Below are positions 1 to 7,340 of a stretch of 29,630 nt of DNA, piece after piece (the first letter of the stretch is position 1; every line of letters begins with the position of its first letter). Both the position numbers and the translations under genes were made by a program. The DNA is taken from positions 1-29,630 of the forward strand of contig CAJTVH010000033.1 of the NCBI GenBank assembly GCA_910579745.1, written 5' to 3'. Source of the stretch: an uncultured Clostridia bacterium (GTDB lineage Bacteria; Bacillota; Clostridia; Lachnospirales; CAG-274). The notes below the pieces were generated by a model. That model worked only from the letters and a program-made list of their open reading frames with translations. It was not told the DNA's origin and did no database searches.

Positions 1-26
1 ATTCTTGATTTATCAGTTTTAGTCAT
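1..26 (-). CDS. Start of a second copy of the 216-aa membrane/SHOCT gene (runs off window)
   Basis: Only the first eight codons and part of a ninth are in the window, reading MTKTDKSR from the minus strand. They are base-for-base the same as the start of the gene at 440-1090, shifted by 1064 bases, and keep the same GAGGAGTGAT ribosome binding region. This shows that the gene pair is repeated at least once more beyond the left edge. Function is unknown, as for the full copy. I cannot tell whether this copy is intact. Confidence 0.7.
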
Positions 27-38
27 TTTATCACTCCT

Positions 39-365
39 CTACACAAATTTAAGAAGCTGTTCCTTTTTCATCTGAAACTCCTCTTCACTGATTACTCCCC
101 GCTCAAAAAGCTCCTTGTATTTTTTTAACTCCTCAGCGGCGTCCCGCTCTGAAGGCGTTTTATTATAATTGGGGGCGTTTTTATGAAAGTCAGCCTGATT
201 TTTGGCAGGTATCACGCTTACATGTATAACAGCCACGATAAACAGCATCCAGCCGTAAAACCACCACAGCCCAAAGCTATATCCCTTATTCTTGGCTATA
301 TTCGCCGGAATCAAGCCTAAACAGGCGGAAATAATAAGCCCTATAATAAAATATACCTCTAACAT
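39..365 (-). CDS. Small membrane protein with C-terminal SHOCT motif (copy C)
   Basis: The protein has 108 residues. An N-terminal hydrophobic hairpin (about residues 3-20 and 32-54) joined by a KNKGYSFGLWWFYGW turn suggests two membrane segments. The last 30 or so residues (LKKYKELFERGVISEEEFQ...) match the SHOCT motif, a short helical element found at the ends of many unrelated bacterial proteins and thought to mediate oligomerisation or binding. ATG is preceded by GGAGGGG. It differs from the copy at 1103-1429 at three residues (near positions 3, 4 and 54). The -10/-35 sequence found upstream of the other copies is degenerate here, so it is probably expressed by read-through from the unit at 440-1429. 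No specific function can be assigned. Confidence 0.75.
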   Translation of the reverse strand: MLEVYFIIGLIISACLGLIPANIAKNKGYSFGLWWFYGWMLFIVAVIHVSVIPAKNQADFHKNAPNYNKTPSERDAAEELKKYKELFERGVISEEEFQMKKEQLLKFV

Positions 366-439
366 ATATTCCCCTCCAAAACCGTGAGACTATAATTACA
401 CTATATCATTTTAATCAATGACTCGCTATATCGGTTAAA

Positions 440-1090
440 TCAGTATTTCTCAAGAATTTGTTTTCTCTTGGTCTCAAACTCCTCTTGTGTAATCACGCCT
501 GAGTCAAGAAGTTCTTTACAGGCTTTCAGCCTATCGGCGCCGCCGATTAAGGAATCGGGATTATTAACTTTCGGCTCTTTTTCGGCAATATGCGAAATCA
601 CATCTTCCCTAAGCCACAATCCTATAAATAAAACTTGCACCGCTTCAATCAAATAACCAAACATCAAAAAATTATAAGCTGCGCAACTCATTAAATACTG
701 AACGCATAATAGAACCGTCGGAATAAACCAAATATTTTTAACAATATTATTACGCTGTACGGCAAACGCGCTTACACAAACCAATCCAACGTATACGGCA
801 AAATAAAATACATTGTAAATATTAAAAATCTGAAATAACGCATACAAAATTAAAGCCGCTTTTACCGCCGAAACAATCAAAACACCCTTTTTCTCTCTTA
901 AAAACAGTGAAACCCCAAAACCTATCGGCACACCGCACCCAAAAACAATATAAGGTATATCCTCAAAATGTAAGTCGCTGAAATCACGAATATAGTGAAT
1001 ACCAACCCCAAGAATATTATAGCATCCCAAAAGCGTGAAAATTACCGCCCCGATAATTGAGTAAATTCTTGATTTATCAGTTTTAGTCAT
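440..1090 (-). CDS. Polytopic membrane protein with C-terminal SHOCT motif (copy B, second gene)
   Basis: The protein has 216 residues. From about 10 to 165 it is a string of hydrophobic segments, about five or six membrane helices, with a charged LFLREKKG loop near residue 62. A polar linker (KEPKVNNPDSLIGGADR) then leads to a C-terminal SHOCT motif (LKACKELLDSGVITQEEFE) that resembles the one ending the neighbouring 108-residue protein. ATG follows GAGGAGTGAT, 12 bases after the stop of the 108-residue gene, so the two genes are translated from one transcript and may form a complex. The membrane part matches no family I recognise. Confidence 0.75.
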   Translation of the reverse strand: MTKTDKSRIYSIIGAVIFTLLGCYNILGVGIHYIRDFSDLHFEDIPYIVFGCGVPIGFGVSLFLREKKGVLIVSAVKAALILYALFQIFNIYNVFYFAVYVGLVCVSAFAVQRNNIVKNIWFIPTVLLCVQYLMSCAAYNFLMFGYLIEAVQVLFIGLWLREDVISHIAEKEPKVNNPDSLIGGADRLKACKELLDSGVITQEEFETKRKQILEKY

Positions 1091-1464
1091 TTTATCACTC
1101 CTCTACACAAATTTAAGAAGCTGTTCCTTTTTCATCTGAAACTCCTCTTCACTGATTACTCCCCGCTCAAAAAGCTCCTTGTATTTTTTTAACTCCTCAG
1201 CGGCGTCCCGCTCTGAAGGCGTTTTATTATAATTGGGGGCGTTTTTATGAAAGTCAGCCTGATTTTTGTCAGGTATCACGCTTACATGTATAACAGCCAC
1301 GATAAACAGCATCCAGCCGTAAAACCACCACAGCCCAAAGCTATATCCCTTATTCTTGGCTATATTCGCCGGAATCAAGCCTAAACATGCGGAAATAATA
1401 AGCCCTATAATAAAATATCCATCTAACATATATTCCCCTCCAAAGCCGTGAGACTATAACCACA
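1065..1464. repeat. Direct tandem repeat, unit copy B
   Basis: This is the partner of the repeat at 1-400. The full period is 1064 bases, one 108-residue gene plus one 216-residue gene. A third, more diverged unit lies at 1912-2924. Confidence 0.9.
1103..1429 (-). CDS. Small membrane protein with C-terminal SHOCT motif (copy B, first gene)
   Basis: The protein has 108 residues, with two predicted membrane helices followed by a SHOCT motif. It is nearly identical to the protein at 39-365. ATG is preceded by GGAGGGG, and a consensus promoter lies about 50 bases upstream (1478-1506). It is the first gene of a unit followed by the 216-residue membrane protein. The near-identity of the two copies at the DNA level points to a recent tandem duplication. 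Function unknown; a membrane-localised helper or sensor pair would fit but is inference. Confidence 0.78.
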   Translation of the reverse strand: MLDGYFIIGLIISACLGLIPANIAKNKGYSFGLWWFYGWMLFIVAVIHVSVIPDKNQADFHKNAPNYNKTPSERDAAEELKKYKELFERGVISEEEFQMKKEQLLKFV

Positions 1465-1477
1465 CGATATTGTTTTG

Positions 1478-1506
1478 ATTATACTATAAAAGTGAGATAA
1501 AGTCAA
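1478..1506 (-). promoter_or_regulatory. Sigma-A-type promoter of array unit B
   Basis: Read on the minus strand: TTGACT (1501-1506), 17 bases, TATAAT (1478-1483). The spacer is almost the same as in the promoter at 2896-2924, so promoter and genes were duplicated together. Confidence 0.8.
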
Positions 1507-1911
1507 CTTTTCAATATACTTCTTTCAAAACTATAAAATAGCCGTAATTACATAATTTCGGAAAAAATATAATAAGAATTTGGGAAAAATATTTTTCTCA
1601 GACTGTCAAAAAACCTAAAATTACAAAAATTTATGAATTTTTCAACTATCTAAATTTGCGAAAGCGACACGGACTTTAATCCGCAAAGCAGGCTTTGCCT
1701 GCTTGAGAAAAATTAGGAAGTTTCAAGAATTTTTAAAAAATCCGCTGGAACTTATCTGTTTATTCCTCTGTTAAACCGCATGAAACGCAAGCGTTTCTTG
1801 CAAGCGTGCCGGCTTTTTCGACACGCTGAGAGAAATATTTTTATTTCCCTCTAATTTCTCAAAATATATTGAGGCACCAATCAAAGCTATTTCAACTATA
1901 GGAATAATCAC
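1507..1911. other. Gene-free spacer with several short hairpins
   Basis: No convincing reading frame lies between unit B and the decayed unit A. The stretch holds three perfect inverted repeats: AAGCAGGC/GCCTGCTT with a TTT loop (1686-1704), GAAACGC/GCGTTTC with an AA loop (1782-1797), and AGCGTG/CACGCT (1803-1808 with 1822-1827). None is followed by a clear T-run in the direction needed for a terminator of unit A. It looks like intergenic repeat debris. Confidence 0.5.
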
Positions 1912-2845
1912 ACTTTCAGCCTATCGGCACCGCCGATTAAGGAATATGGATTAGCACCGTCCCCCATATTATGTTGGTTAAAAGCGCTGTACATGTTATT
2001 AATATTCATCTTCTTTTCGGTAATGGCGATACCGTCTCTTCCCTAAACCACAATGCTATAAATAAAATTCCCGCCGACTCCACCAAATAAATCAAATGGA
2101 AAAAACCATAAGCCCCGCAGCCTAATAAATACACCGCACATAATACATCCCCTGGAATAAACCAAGCTTTTCTCACAATATTATTACGCCGTATGGCGAG
2201 TGCGCTTATGTAAACCAATCCGGCATATCCAGCGAAATAAAATACATAGTAAACATCAAAAATCCTAAATAACATATATAAAATTAAAGCCGCTTTTACC
2301 GCCGAAACAATCAAAATTCCCTTTTTATTTCTTAAAAACAGCGTAACCCCAAAGCCTATCAGCACGGCACACTCAAAAACAATATAAAATATATCCTTAA
2401 AATCCAAATCCCCAAAATAAGGAATATACTCAATATAATGATAAATATTATAGCATCCCAAAAGCGTGAAAAGTACCGCCCCGACAGTTGAGTAAATTTT
2501 TGTCGTTTTCTCCCCCATACGCGAAAATTTAAGAAGCTGTTCCTTTTTCATCTGAAATTCCTCTTCGCTGATTACTCCCCGCTCAAAAAGCTCTTTATAT
2601 TTCTTTAACTCCCCAACGGCGTACCTCTCCGAGGTCGTTTTATCATAATTTGGGGCGTTTTTATGAAAGTTCGCCTGATTTTTGTCAGGTATCACATTTA
2701 CATGTATAACAGCCACAATAAACAGCGTCCAGCCGTAAAACCACCACAGCCCAAAGCTATATCCCTTGTTTTTGGCTATATTCGCCGGAATCAAGCCTAA
2801 GCAGGCTGAAATAATAAGCCCTATAATAAAATATCCCTCTAACAT
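1912..2845 (-). pseudogene. Fused and decayed copy (unit A) of the membrane/SHOCT gene pair
   Basis: One frame runs from ATG at 2845 (MLEGYFII, preceded by GGAGTGGAG; this start is chosen by homology over an upstream in-frame codon at 2875) to a stop at 2006. The 108-residue protein reads straight into the 216-residue one at LLKFSRMGEKTTK, because the intergenic stop and ribosome binding site seen at 1090-1103 have been lost. The second half ends early at PLPKRR. A one-base deletion near 2030 (GCCATTACC against GCATATTGCC in unit B) shifts the frame. In the shifted frame the remnant continues to SLIGGADRLK near 1915, then stops before the SHOCT motif. A short insertion sits in the linker. The product, if made, would be a fusion that keeps the internal SHOCT motif but lacks the terminal one. 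Confidence 0.7.
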
Positions 2846-2895
2846 AAGCGCTCCACTCCAAAAATATAAAATCACAATTATGTTATATTGTTTTA

Positions 2896-2924
2896 ATTAT
2901 ACTATAAAAGGGAGATAAAGTCAA
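2896..2924 (-). promoter_or_regulatory. Sigma-A-type promoter of array unit A
   Basis: Minus strand: TTGACT (2919-2924), 17 bases, TATAAT (2896-2901). It is nearly identical to the promoter of unit B, although the gene behind it is damaged. Confidence 0.78.
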
Positions 2925-2961
2925 CTTTTCAATAAGAAATAGGAAAAAACCTCATACACCC

Positions 2962-2990
2962 TTGCGTAAAATTTTATTTTGTTATATAAT
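2962..2990 (+). promoter_or_regulatory. Promoter of the SLH-protein gene
   Basis: TTGCGT (2962-2967), a 17-base spacer and TATAAT (2985-2990), about 90 bases before the ATG at 3082. It is divergent from the promoter at 2896-2924. Confidence 0.75.
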
Positions 2991-3081
2991 GTAAGTAAAA
3001 TTCGTAATATGGGAATTTGTAATATAACATAAATTTTTTTCAGACAAACATTGTCCGCTATAACATCATGGAGGTTGAAAA

Positions 3082-4530
3082 ATGAAATTAAATAAAAAAC
3101 TCTGCGGGTTTTTGTGTACGTTTCAAATAGCGTTATTTTGTTGCCATAATATATCTTTCGGGGCGGCGTATAAGGATATATCCCCGTCTCACTGGGCATA
3201 CCTCGCTATAGAGAATCTTCACGCCAAAGGCTGTCTTAATGATTTTCCCTCTGAGAAATTCAACCCCGACAGCTATATAGATAAATTCACCAGCTCAAAA
3301 ATTCTCGCGGCGGTAGCGGGATATACGGACGGCGATTATTCGGCGCAAAAAAATATAATATCAAAATTCTCGTCGAAATTTTTAAAATGGAATAAAGAGT
3401 CAAATAACCAAATAGCGTTTCTCCTCTCAAAAAATATTCTTACGGAGAATGACTTGGAAAGCTTTATGCTGTTCTCAAGCGACGGCTCCGAAAAATTTCG
3501 GGCAATATCGAGAGAGGAAACGGCGGTTTTTCTCGTTCGTTTAATGGGCAAGACCTCAGAGGCCCAGAAGCTCAGTTCCTCAAACTTTTTTAAAGACAGC
3601 CCGTCGATAACGGAAACAAGGCGTGGCAGTATAAACTACTTAAAATCGGTAAACGTGTTAAGCGGGGATAAAAACGGTTTCTGCAATCCTAAAAAAGCTG
3701 TCACAAGGGCAGAGTTCTGCGTGCTTGTAAACAATGCCGCCAAATTGATTCCCTCTTCCCCTAAAACAAACCCATCAGAAAATATAAATAACGTTGCTAC
3801 CATAAACGGAACCATAAATAATTATTATAAAAATCTTAATTTGATTCAAATAAAATCCGGTGATAAAATAGACTCATACCGTTTAAGCGGCAGCGTGAAA
3901 ATAACCTTTAACGATAAAACCGTGTCGGCGGACTCAATATCGGAGGGATTAAAAACCACGGCTTTAATAAATAACTCAGAAGTAATTAGACTCTCCCTTA
4001 GTTCGCCCGAATCAAAGCCAGACGCGTCAAAACAGCCGTCAAGCACAATATCTTCCATACAGCCTGATATATGTATGGATCCCGCCGCTTCGGGAACAAT
4101 TCAAAGTATACAAATTAACCCGTCGCTGAGAAATGAGTGCGTAATCGAGCTGTTAAGCGACAGCGGAAAGAGAAAACTATTTTCGGGAACAAGATACACT
4201 ATTCCAATATATTCTTTAAAAATAGGCGACTTCGCCCATATTACGGCGGATAAAGGTCAGATTTTAACTATAAAAATTGACAAAAAAGACAAAAAGAGCG
4301 TATCTTCCGGATACGTGTCCGATATAGATAATAATAAAATAACTATAGAAACCGCGGGGGGTGGAAAATCAGTATTTTATCATAATGAGAATTTTACCGA
4401 GTGTTATGACTGCACGATAGGTGAGAAAATCGATTTCACAGACATAAAAAAATTTACTGAAGTTTATATTTTCTGCGAGGACATAAACTCTCGCGCGATA
4501 GATGTAATATTTATAGTCGACAGCTTGTAA
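3082..4530 (+). CDS. Secreted S-layer-homology (SLH) domain protein
   Basis: The protein has 482 residues, ATG behind GGAGG. Residues 1-28 form a signal peptide ending near SFGAA. SLH-type segments follow: YKDISPSHWAYLAIENL (about 30-80), a middle segment with ISREETAVFLVRLMG (about 85-165), and FKDSPSI...VTRAEFCVLVNN (about 173-230). SLH domains bind pyruvylated secondary cell-wall polymers, so the protein should be fixed to the wall surface. The C-terminal half (about 237-482) has no family I recognise but appears to contain three similar beta-rich stretches of 60-70 residues starting near ATINGTINNYY, ASGTIQSIQI and SSGYVSDIDN. The next gene, 71 bases on, encodes a wall peptidase, so the pair may be co-transcribed. 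The SLH call is firm; the role of the C-terminal half is unknown. Confidence 0.88.
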   Translation: MKLNKKLCGFLCTFQIALFCCHNISFGAAYKDISPSHWAYLAIENLHAKGCLNDFPSEKFNPDSYIDKFTSSKILAAVAGYTDGDYSAQKNIISKFSSKFLKWNKESNNQIAFLLSKNILTENDLESFMLFSSDGSEKFRAISREETAVFLVRLMGKTSEAQKLSSSNFFKDSPSITETRRGSINYLKSVNVLSGDKNGFCNPKKAVTRAEFCVLVNNAAKLIPSSPKTNPSENINNVATINGTINNYYKNLNLIQIKSGDKIDSYRLSGSVKITFNDKTVSADSISEGLKTTALINNSEVIRLSLSSPESKPDASKQPSSTISSIQPDICMDPAASGTIQSIQINPSLRNECVIELLSDSGKRKLFSGTRYTIPIYSLKIGDFAHITADKGQILTIKIDKKDKKSVSSGYVSDIDNNKITIETAGGGKSVFYHNENFTECYDCTIGEKIDFTDIKKFTEVYIFCEDINSRAIDVIFIVDSL

Positions 4531-4601
4531 AATTAAAGGGATAAACATAACCTGTCTGATTAACGTATCTGAAAAATAAAATTTCGGAGGTTTTATAAAA
4601 T

Positions 4602-6080
4602 ATGTTAAAAAATATAACTAAATTCGCGGAGGCCGTTAAAATGGCGATAAAGTCCCTTGACGATAAAATAAGTCTCTCAAAAAAATCAAAAAAAGTAAAA
4701 ATTTTAGCGTCAGTCGCTTTAAAAAATACCATTTACTCAAAAAAGGGAATAAACTATATATTGAAAGTAACATTATTCGTGTCCGTGATCGTAACTTCTT
4801 TCACAATTACGTCTCGGTTCACAAAAAACAACGCTCAGGCGGTGTATATAAATAATAAACCGATAGGAATAATTGATAACGTGGAAATCACGGAAAATGA
4901 GCTTTGCTCAAATATAGAAAATAAATTAAGCGAGGAAAACGGTGTAAACGCCTCAATAAACGAGGATATATCCCTTGTTCCCATAATAGCGTCAGATTCT
5001 GATATTTCATCTGAGTATGAAATTTTAAATACGGTGGTAAATGACGTCTCCTATACCGTCGATTCTTACGCCATAAACGTGAACGGCGAGAAAAAAGTCC
5101 TCTTAAAATCAAAAAAAGAGGCGGAAAACCTCCTTTCCGATATAAAATCACAAAGAATCGATAATTCAGGGGAAATACTTTCCGTCTCATTTGTTGACGA
5201 TATAAAAATTTCGGAAGAAAGCACGGATTCCGATAATATAATGACTTATGATGACGCCTATGAAATCTTAAATAAAAATACCGAGGATAAAAAATCCTAT
5301 ACCATTTCCGAAGGCGATACTCTCGGAAAAATATCGGAAGACCTCAATATTTCTCTTTCTGATATATACGCGTTAAATCCTGATATAACGGAAGACACGG
5401 TTTTAAAAATAGGCGATGAAATCACGATAACAGAGGAGAAACCCCTGCTTTCGGTAAATGTCGTTAAAAAGGTGTCATATAAAGAGGAAATCCCCTATGA
5501 GACTGAGGAAATAAAAAACAATGAGGAATATAAGACATATAAAAAAGTTATAAAAAAGGGCAAAGAAGGGGAAAAGGCCGTAACCGACGAGGTAATATAT
5601 AAAGACGGAAAAGAGACATCGAGAAAAACTTTAAAAGAGACTGTTCTGAAAGAACCGGAAAACGCCAAGGTTGAGATAGGAACTCTTGAGACTCCCGTCA
5701 AAAAAGCTACAGGTGTATTTAAAATGCCCGTAAGAGGCGTCCTTACTTCCGGATTCGGAGCAAGATGGGGATATATTCATAAAGGAATAGATATAGGTGC
5801 TCCAATGGGCACTCCCGTTTACGCCTCCGACGGAGGAGTTGTTACATTCTCTGGCTGGAATGACGGCGGATTCGGCTATCTTGTCAAAATATCCCATGGA
5901 AACGGCTTTGAAACATATTACGCTCATAACTCAAGCGTGGCGGTGTCAGCGGGAGACAGAGTATATCAGGGTCAGTTGATTTCTTACGTTGGAAGCACTG
6001 GGAACAGTACGGGAAATCACCTTCACTTTGAGATAAGAGAGAACGGAGTGGCAAATAACCCATATAATTATTTAAGTTAA
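4602..6080 (+). CDS. Membrane-anchored LysM-G5-M23 peptidoglycan endopeptidase
   Basis: The protein has 492 residues. A basic N-terminus is followed by one membrane segment (about 53-72, YILKVTLFVSVIVTSF), then an uncharacterised extracellular part, a LysM peptidoglycan-binding domain (about 231-276, SYTISEGDTLGKISEDLNIS), a G5 domain (about 282-360) and an M23 (LytM-type) metallopeptidase domain (about 375-492). The zinc and catalytic residues are present: H393 and D397 in HKGID, H442 in YYAHN, and H473/H475 in HLHFE. M23 enzymes cut peptide cross-links, and an intact site suggests an active hydrolase rather than a DipM/NlpD-like activator. ATG follows GGAGG at 11 bases. The arrangement is common in clostridial cell-wall hydrolases. 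Substrate linkage and timing cannot be read from sequence. Confidence 0.93.
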   Translation: MLKNITKFAEAVKMAIKSLDDKISLSKKSKKVKILASVALKNTIYSKKGINYILKVTLFVSVIVTSFTITSRFTKNNAQAVYINNKPIGIIDNVEITENELCSNIENKLSEENGVNASINEDISLVPIIASDSDISSEYEILNTVVNDVSYTVDSYAINVNGEKKVLLKSKKEAENLLSDIKSQRIDNSGEILSVSFVDDIKISEESTDSDNIMTYDDAYEILNKNTEDKKSYTISEGDTLGKISEDLNISLSDIYALNPDITEDTVLKIGDEITITEEKPLLSVNVVKKVSYKEEIPYETEEIKNNEEYKTYKKVIKKGKEGEKAVTDEVIYKDGKETSRKTLKETVLKEPENAKVEIGTLETPVKKATGVFKMPVRGVLTSGFGARWGYIHKGIDIGAPMGTPVYASDGGVVTFSGWNDGGFGYLVKISHGNGFETYYAHNSSVAVSAGDRVYQGQLISYVGSTGNSTGNHLHFEIRENGVANNPYNYLS

Positions 6081-6426
6081 GATAATACTAATCGATTATA
6101 ATTTTATATGCTTTGTAAAAAAGTATATGCCGCTAATCTCTTTCTAAACACTGGATAAGAATGCATAAAAACAAAAAAATATTTTATGGGCGCGTCTCGC
6201 TGAAGCGAACAGCGTTTTGAGTTTCAAACGCTGGAAACTTAAAAATGATTTCGAGGCAATCCGTTAGCTTTCAAGGAAAATGATTATGTATATTATATCC
6301 TCTTTTTTAAATGAGATTAGTATAAAACGAAATATATAACAGTTTTCAAATACTCTCCGAATTACTCGGTACCGCCTAAAAAGCTCACTCTTCCTCAAAA
6401 CAAAAATAAAAGGAGATACTTTATAT
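6081..6426. other. 346-base spacer with one hairpin, no gene seen
   Basis: No coding signal is seen. The stretch contains AGCGTTT/AAACGCT (6211-6217 with 6226-6232) preceded by a short TCGC/GCGA hairpin, but no T-run makes it a convincing terminator. I could not find a clear promoter for the following gene. Confidence 0.4.
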
Positions 6427-7125
6427 ATGGAAAACTCTAATAAACAGCAAAATACAATATTCATAATTATAGCGGCGATAATAGTTGTCGCCGGAGTTAT
6501 AGGAGTTATTTATTTTTATAACTCAGGAAAAGCCCCTTCCACCGACAAAACTGTCAAAGAAGATGAGATAAAAGCTCAGTTTCAGGAAATTTCCGATAAA
6601 TTCACCTCCCTCTCGTCAGAAATGCTGGAAGCGGACGGAACAACAATAAAAGCGGAATATACGGATAAACAGAAAAATTTATTCAGCGTAATTCTGCAAA
6701 AAATAGGTGAAGTCGATAAATTTATGGAAGACGCTAAAAAAGAAAGTTCCTCTATCTCAGAAGATGATTACTATGATGAACTCGCAAATAAAGTAGCGGA
6801 AATAAATAAACTTCTTACGGCGCTTGACAACGATATTCACATCGACTCATCCGAATTTACGGAAACCTTCACAAATCTTAATACCATGTTTAATAAGCTT
6901 GTTGATAAAGTTACCGTAAAGGGAGACAATAAAACTCTCATTGACGAATATAAAGCTTTTCAGGATGAATACGATAAAATATATAAAGATATATTATCTA
7001 TATATAATGACACGAAAGATGACAGTGTGAATCAGGAATACTATGATAAACTGACGGCTAAAGGGAAAGACATTATAAATAAAATAAATGATTTTATGGC
7101 TAAAGCCAATATTACTCTCGATTAA
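6427..7125 (+). CDS. Membrane-anchored, mostly helical extracellular protein of unknown function
   Basis: The protein has 232 residues, ATG preceded by AAGGAG. A short polar N-terminus (MENSNKQQN) is followed by one hydrophobic helix (about 10-31, IFIIIAAIIVVAGVIGVIYF). The rest (about 40-232) is highly charged, rich in K, D, E and I, without cysteines, and has the heptad-like pattern of long helices (EIKAQFQEISDKFTSLSSEM; KVAEINKLLTALDN). There is no lipobox. It would sit on the outer face of the membrane as a coiled-coil or helical bundle. Its place after the SLH and M23 genes suggests an envelope role, but no family is recognised. A strong terminator follows at 7171-7223. Confidence 0.75.
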   Translation: MENSNKQQNTIFIIIAAIIVVAGVIGVIYFYNSGKAPSTDKTVKEDEIKAQFQEISDKFTSLSSEMLEADGTTIKAEYTDKQKNLFSVILQKIGEVDKFMEDAKKESSSISEDDYYDELANKVAEINKLLTALDNDIHIDSSEFTETFTNLNTMFNKLVDKVTVKGDNKTLIDEYKAFQDEYDKIYKDILSIYNDTKDDSVNQEYYDKLTAKGKDIINKINDFMAKANITLD

Positions 7126-7170
7126 ACGTCAAAAGTATGATTAGGCTGTTTAGTTTAATCCATTTGCTAT

Positions 7171-7223
7171 AAAAACAGCCTCAAAATATTTTGTTTTTTA
7201 AATGTTTTGAGGCTGTTTTTTTT
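7171..7223 (+). terminator. Rho-independent terminator after the 232-residue gene
   Basis: A 16-base stem, 7171-7186 with 7205-7220 (core ACAGCCTC/GAGGCTGT), ends in a run of T on the plus strand. Confidence 0.88.
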
Positions 7224-7253
7224 AACCGTAAGACCTTTGTCTAAAATCTATTA

Positions 7254-7336
7254 AAAATATAGAATAAAAATCACAAAAAATAAAACAAACCTGAAACAAG
7301 TTTGTTTTATTTTTTGTGATTTTTATTCTATATTTT
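7254..7336 (-). terminator. 37-bp perfect inverted repeat, probable terminator of the GtrA/YfhO operon
   Basis: The left arm 7254-7290 and right arm 7300-7336 are perfect reverse complements with a nine-base loop (CTGAAACAA). The structure begins four bases after the stop codon of the minus-strand YfhO gene and, read on that strand, ends in T-rich sequence. It lies between convergent genes, so a two-way terminator is the simplest role. The stem is far longer than usual for a terminator. Confidence 0.7.
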
Positions 7337-7340
7337 AGTT

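Larger units (their letters stand above)
1..400. repeat. Direct tandem repeat, unit copy C
   Basis: Bases 1 to about 400 repeat bases 1065 to about 1464 with an offset of exactly 1064 and only a few substitutions, for example G/T at 208 versus 1272. The repeat covers the start of the 216-residue gene, the spacer and the whole 108-residue gene. Similarity fades around base 400, in what is the promoter region of the other copy. Confidence 0.9.

Noticed and set aside
4888..5190. Open frame on the minus strand inside the M23 peptidase gene
   Set aside because: Arginine-rich shadow of a well-supported gene, without a ribosome site or family resemblance. The same holds for frames opposite murA (19556-20272), recU (26883-27329) and the methyltransferase (16742-17074).
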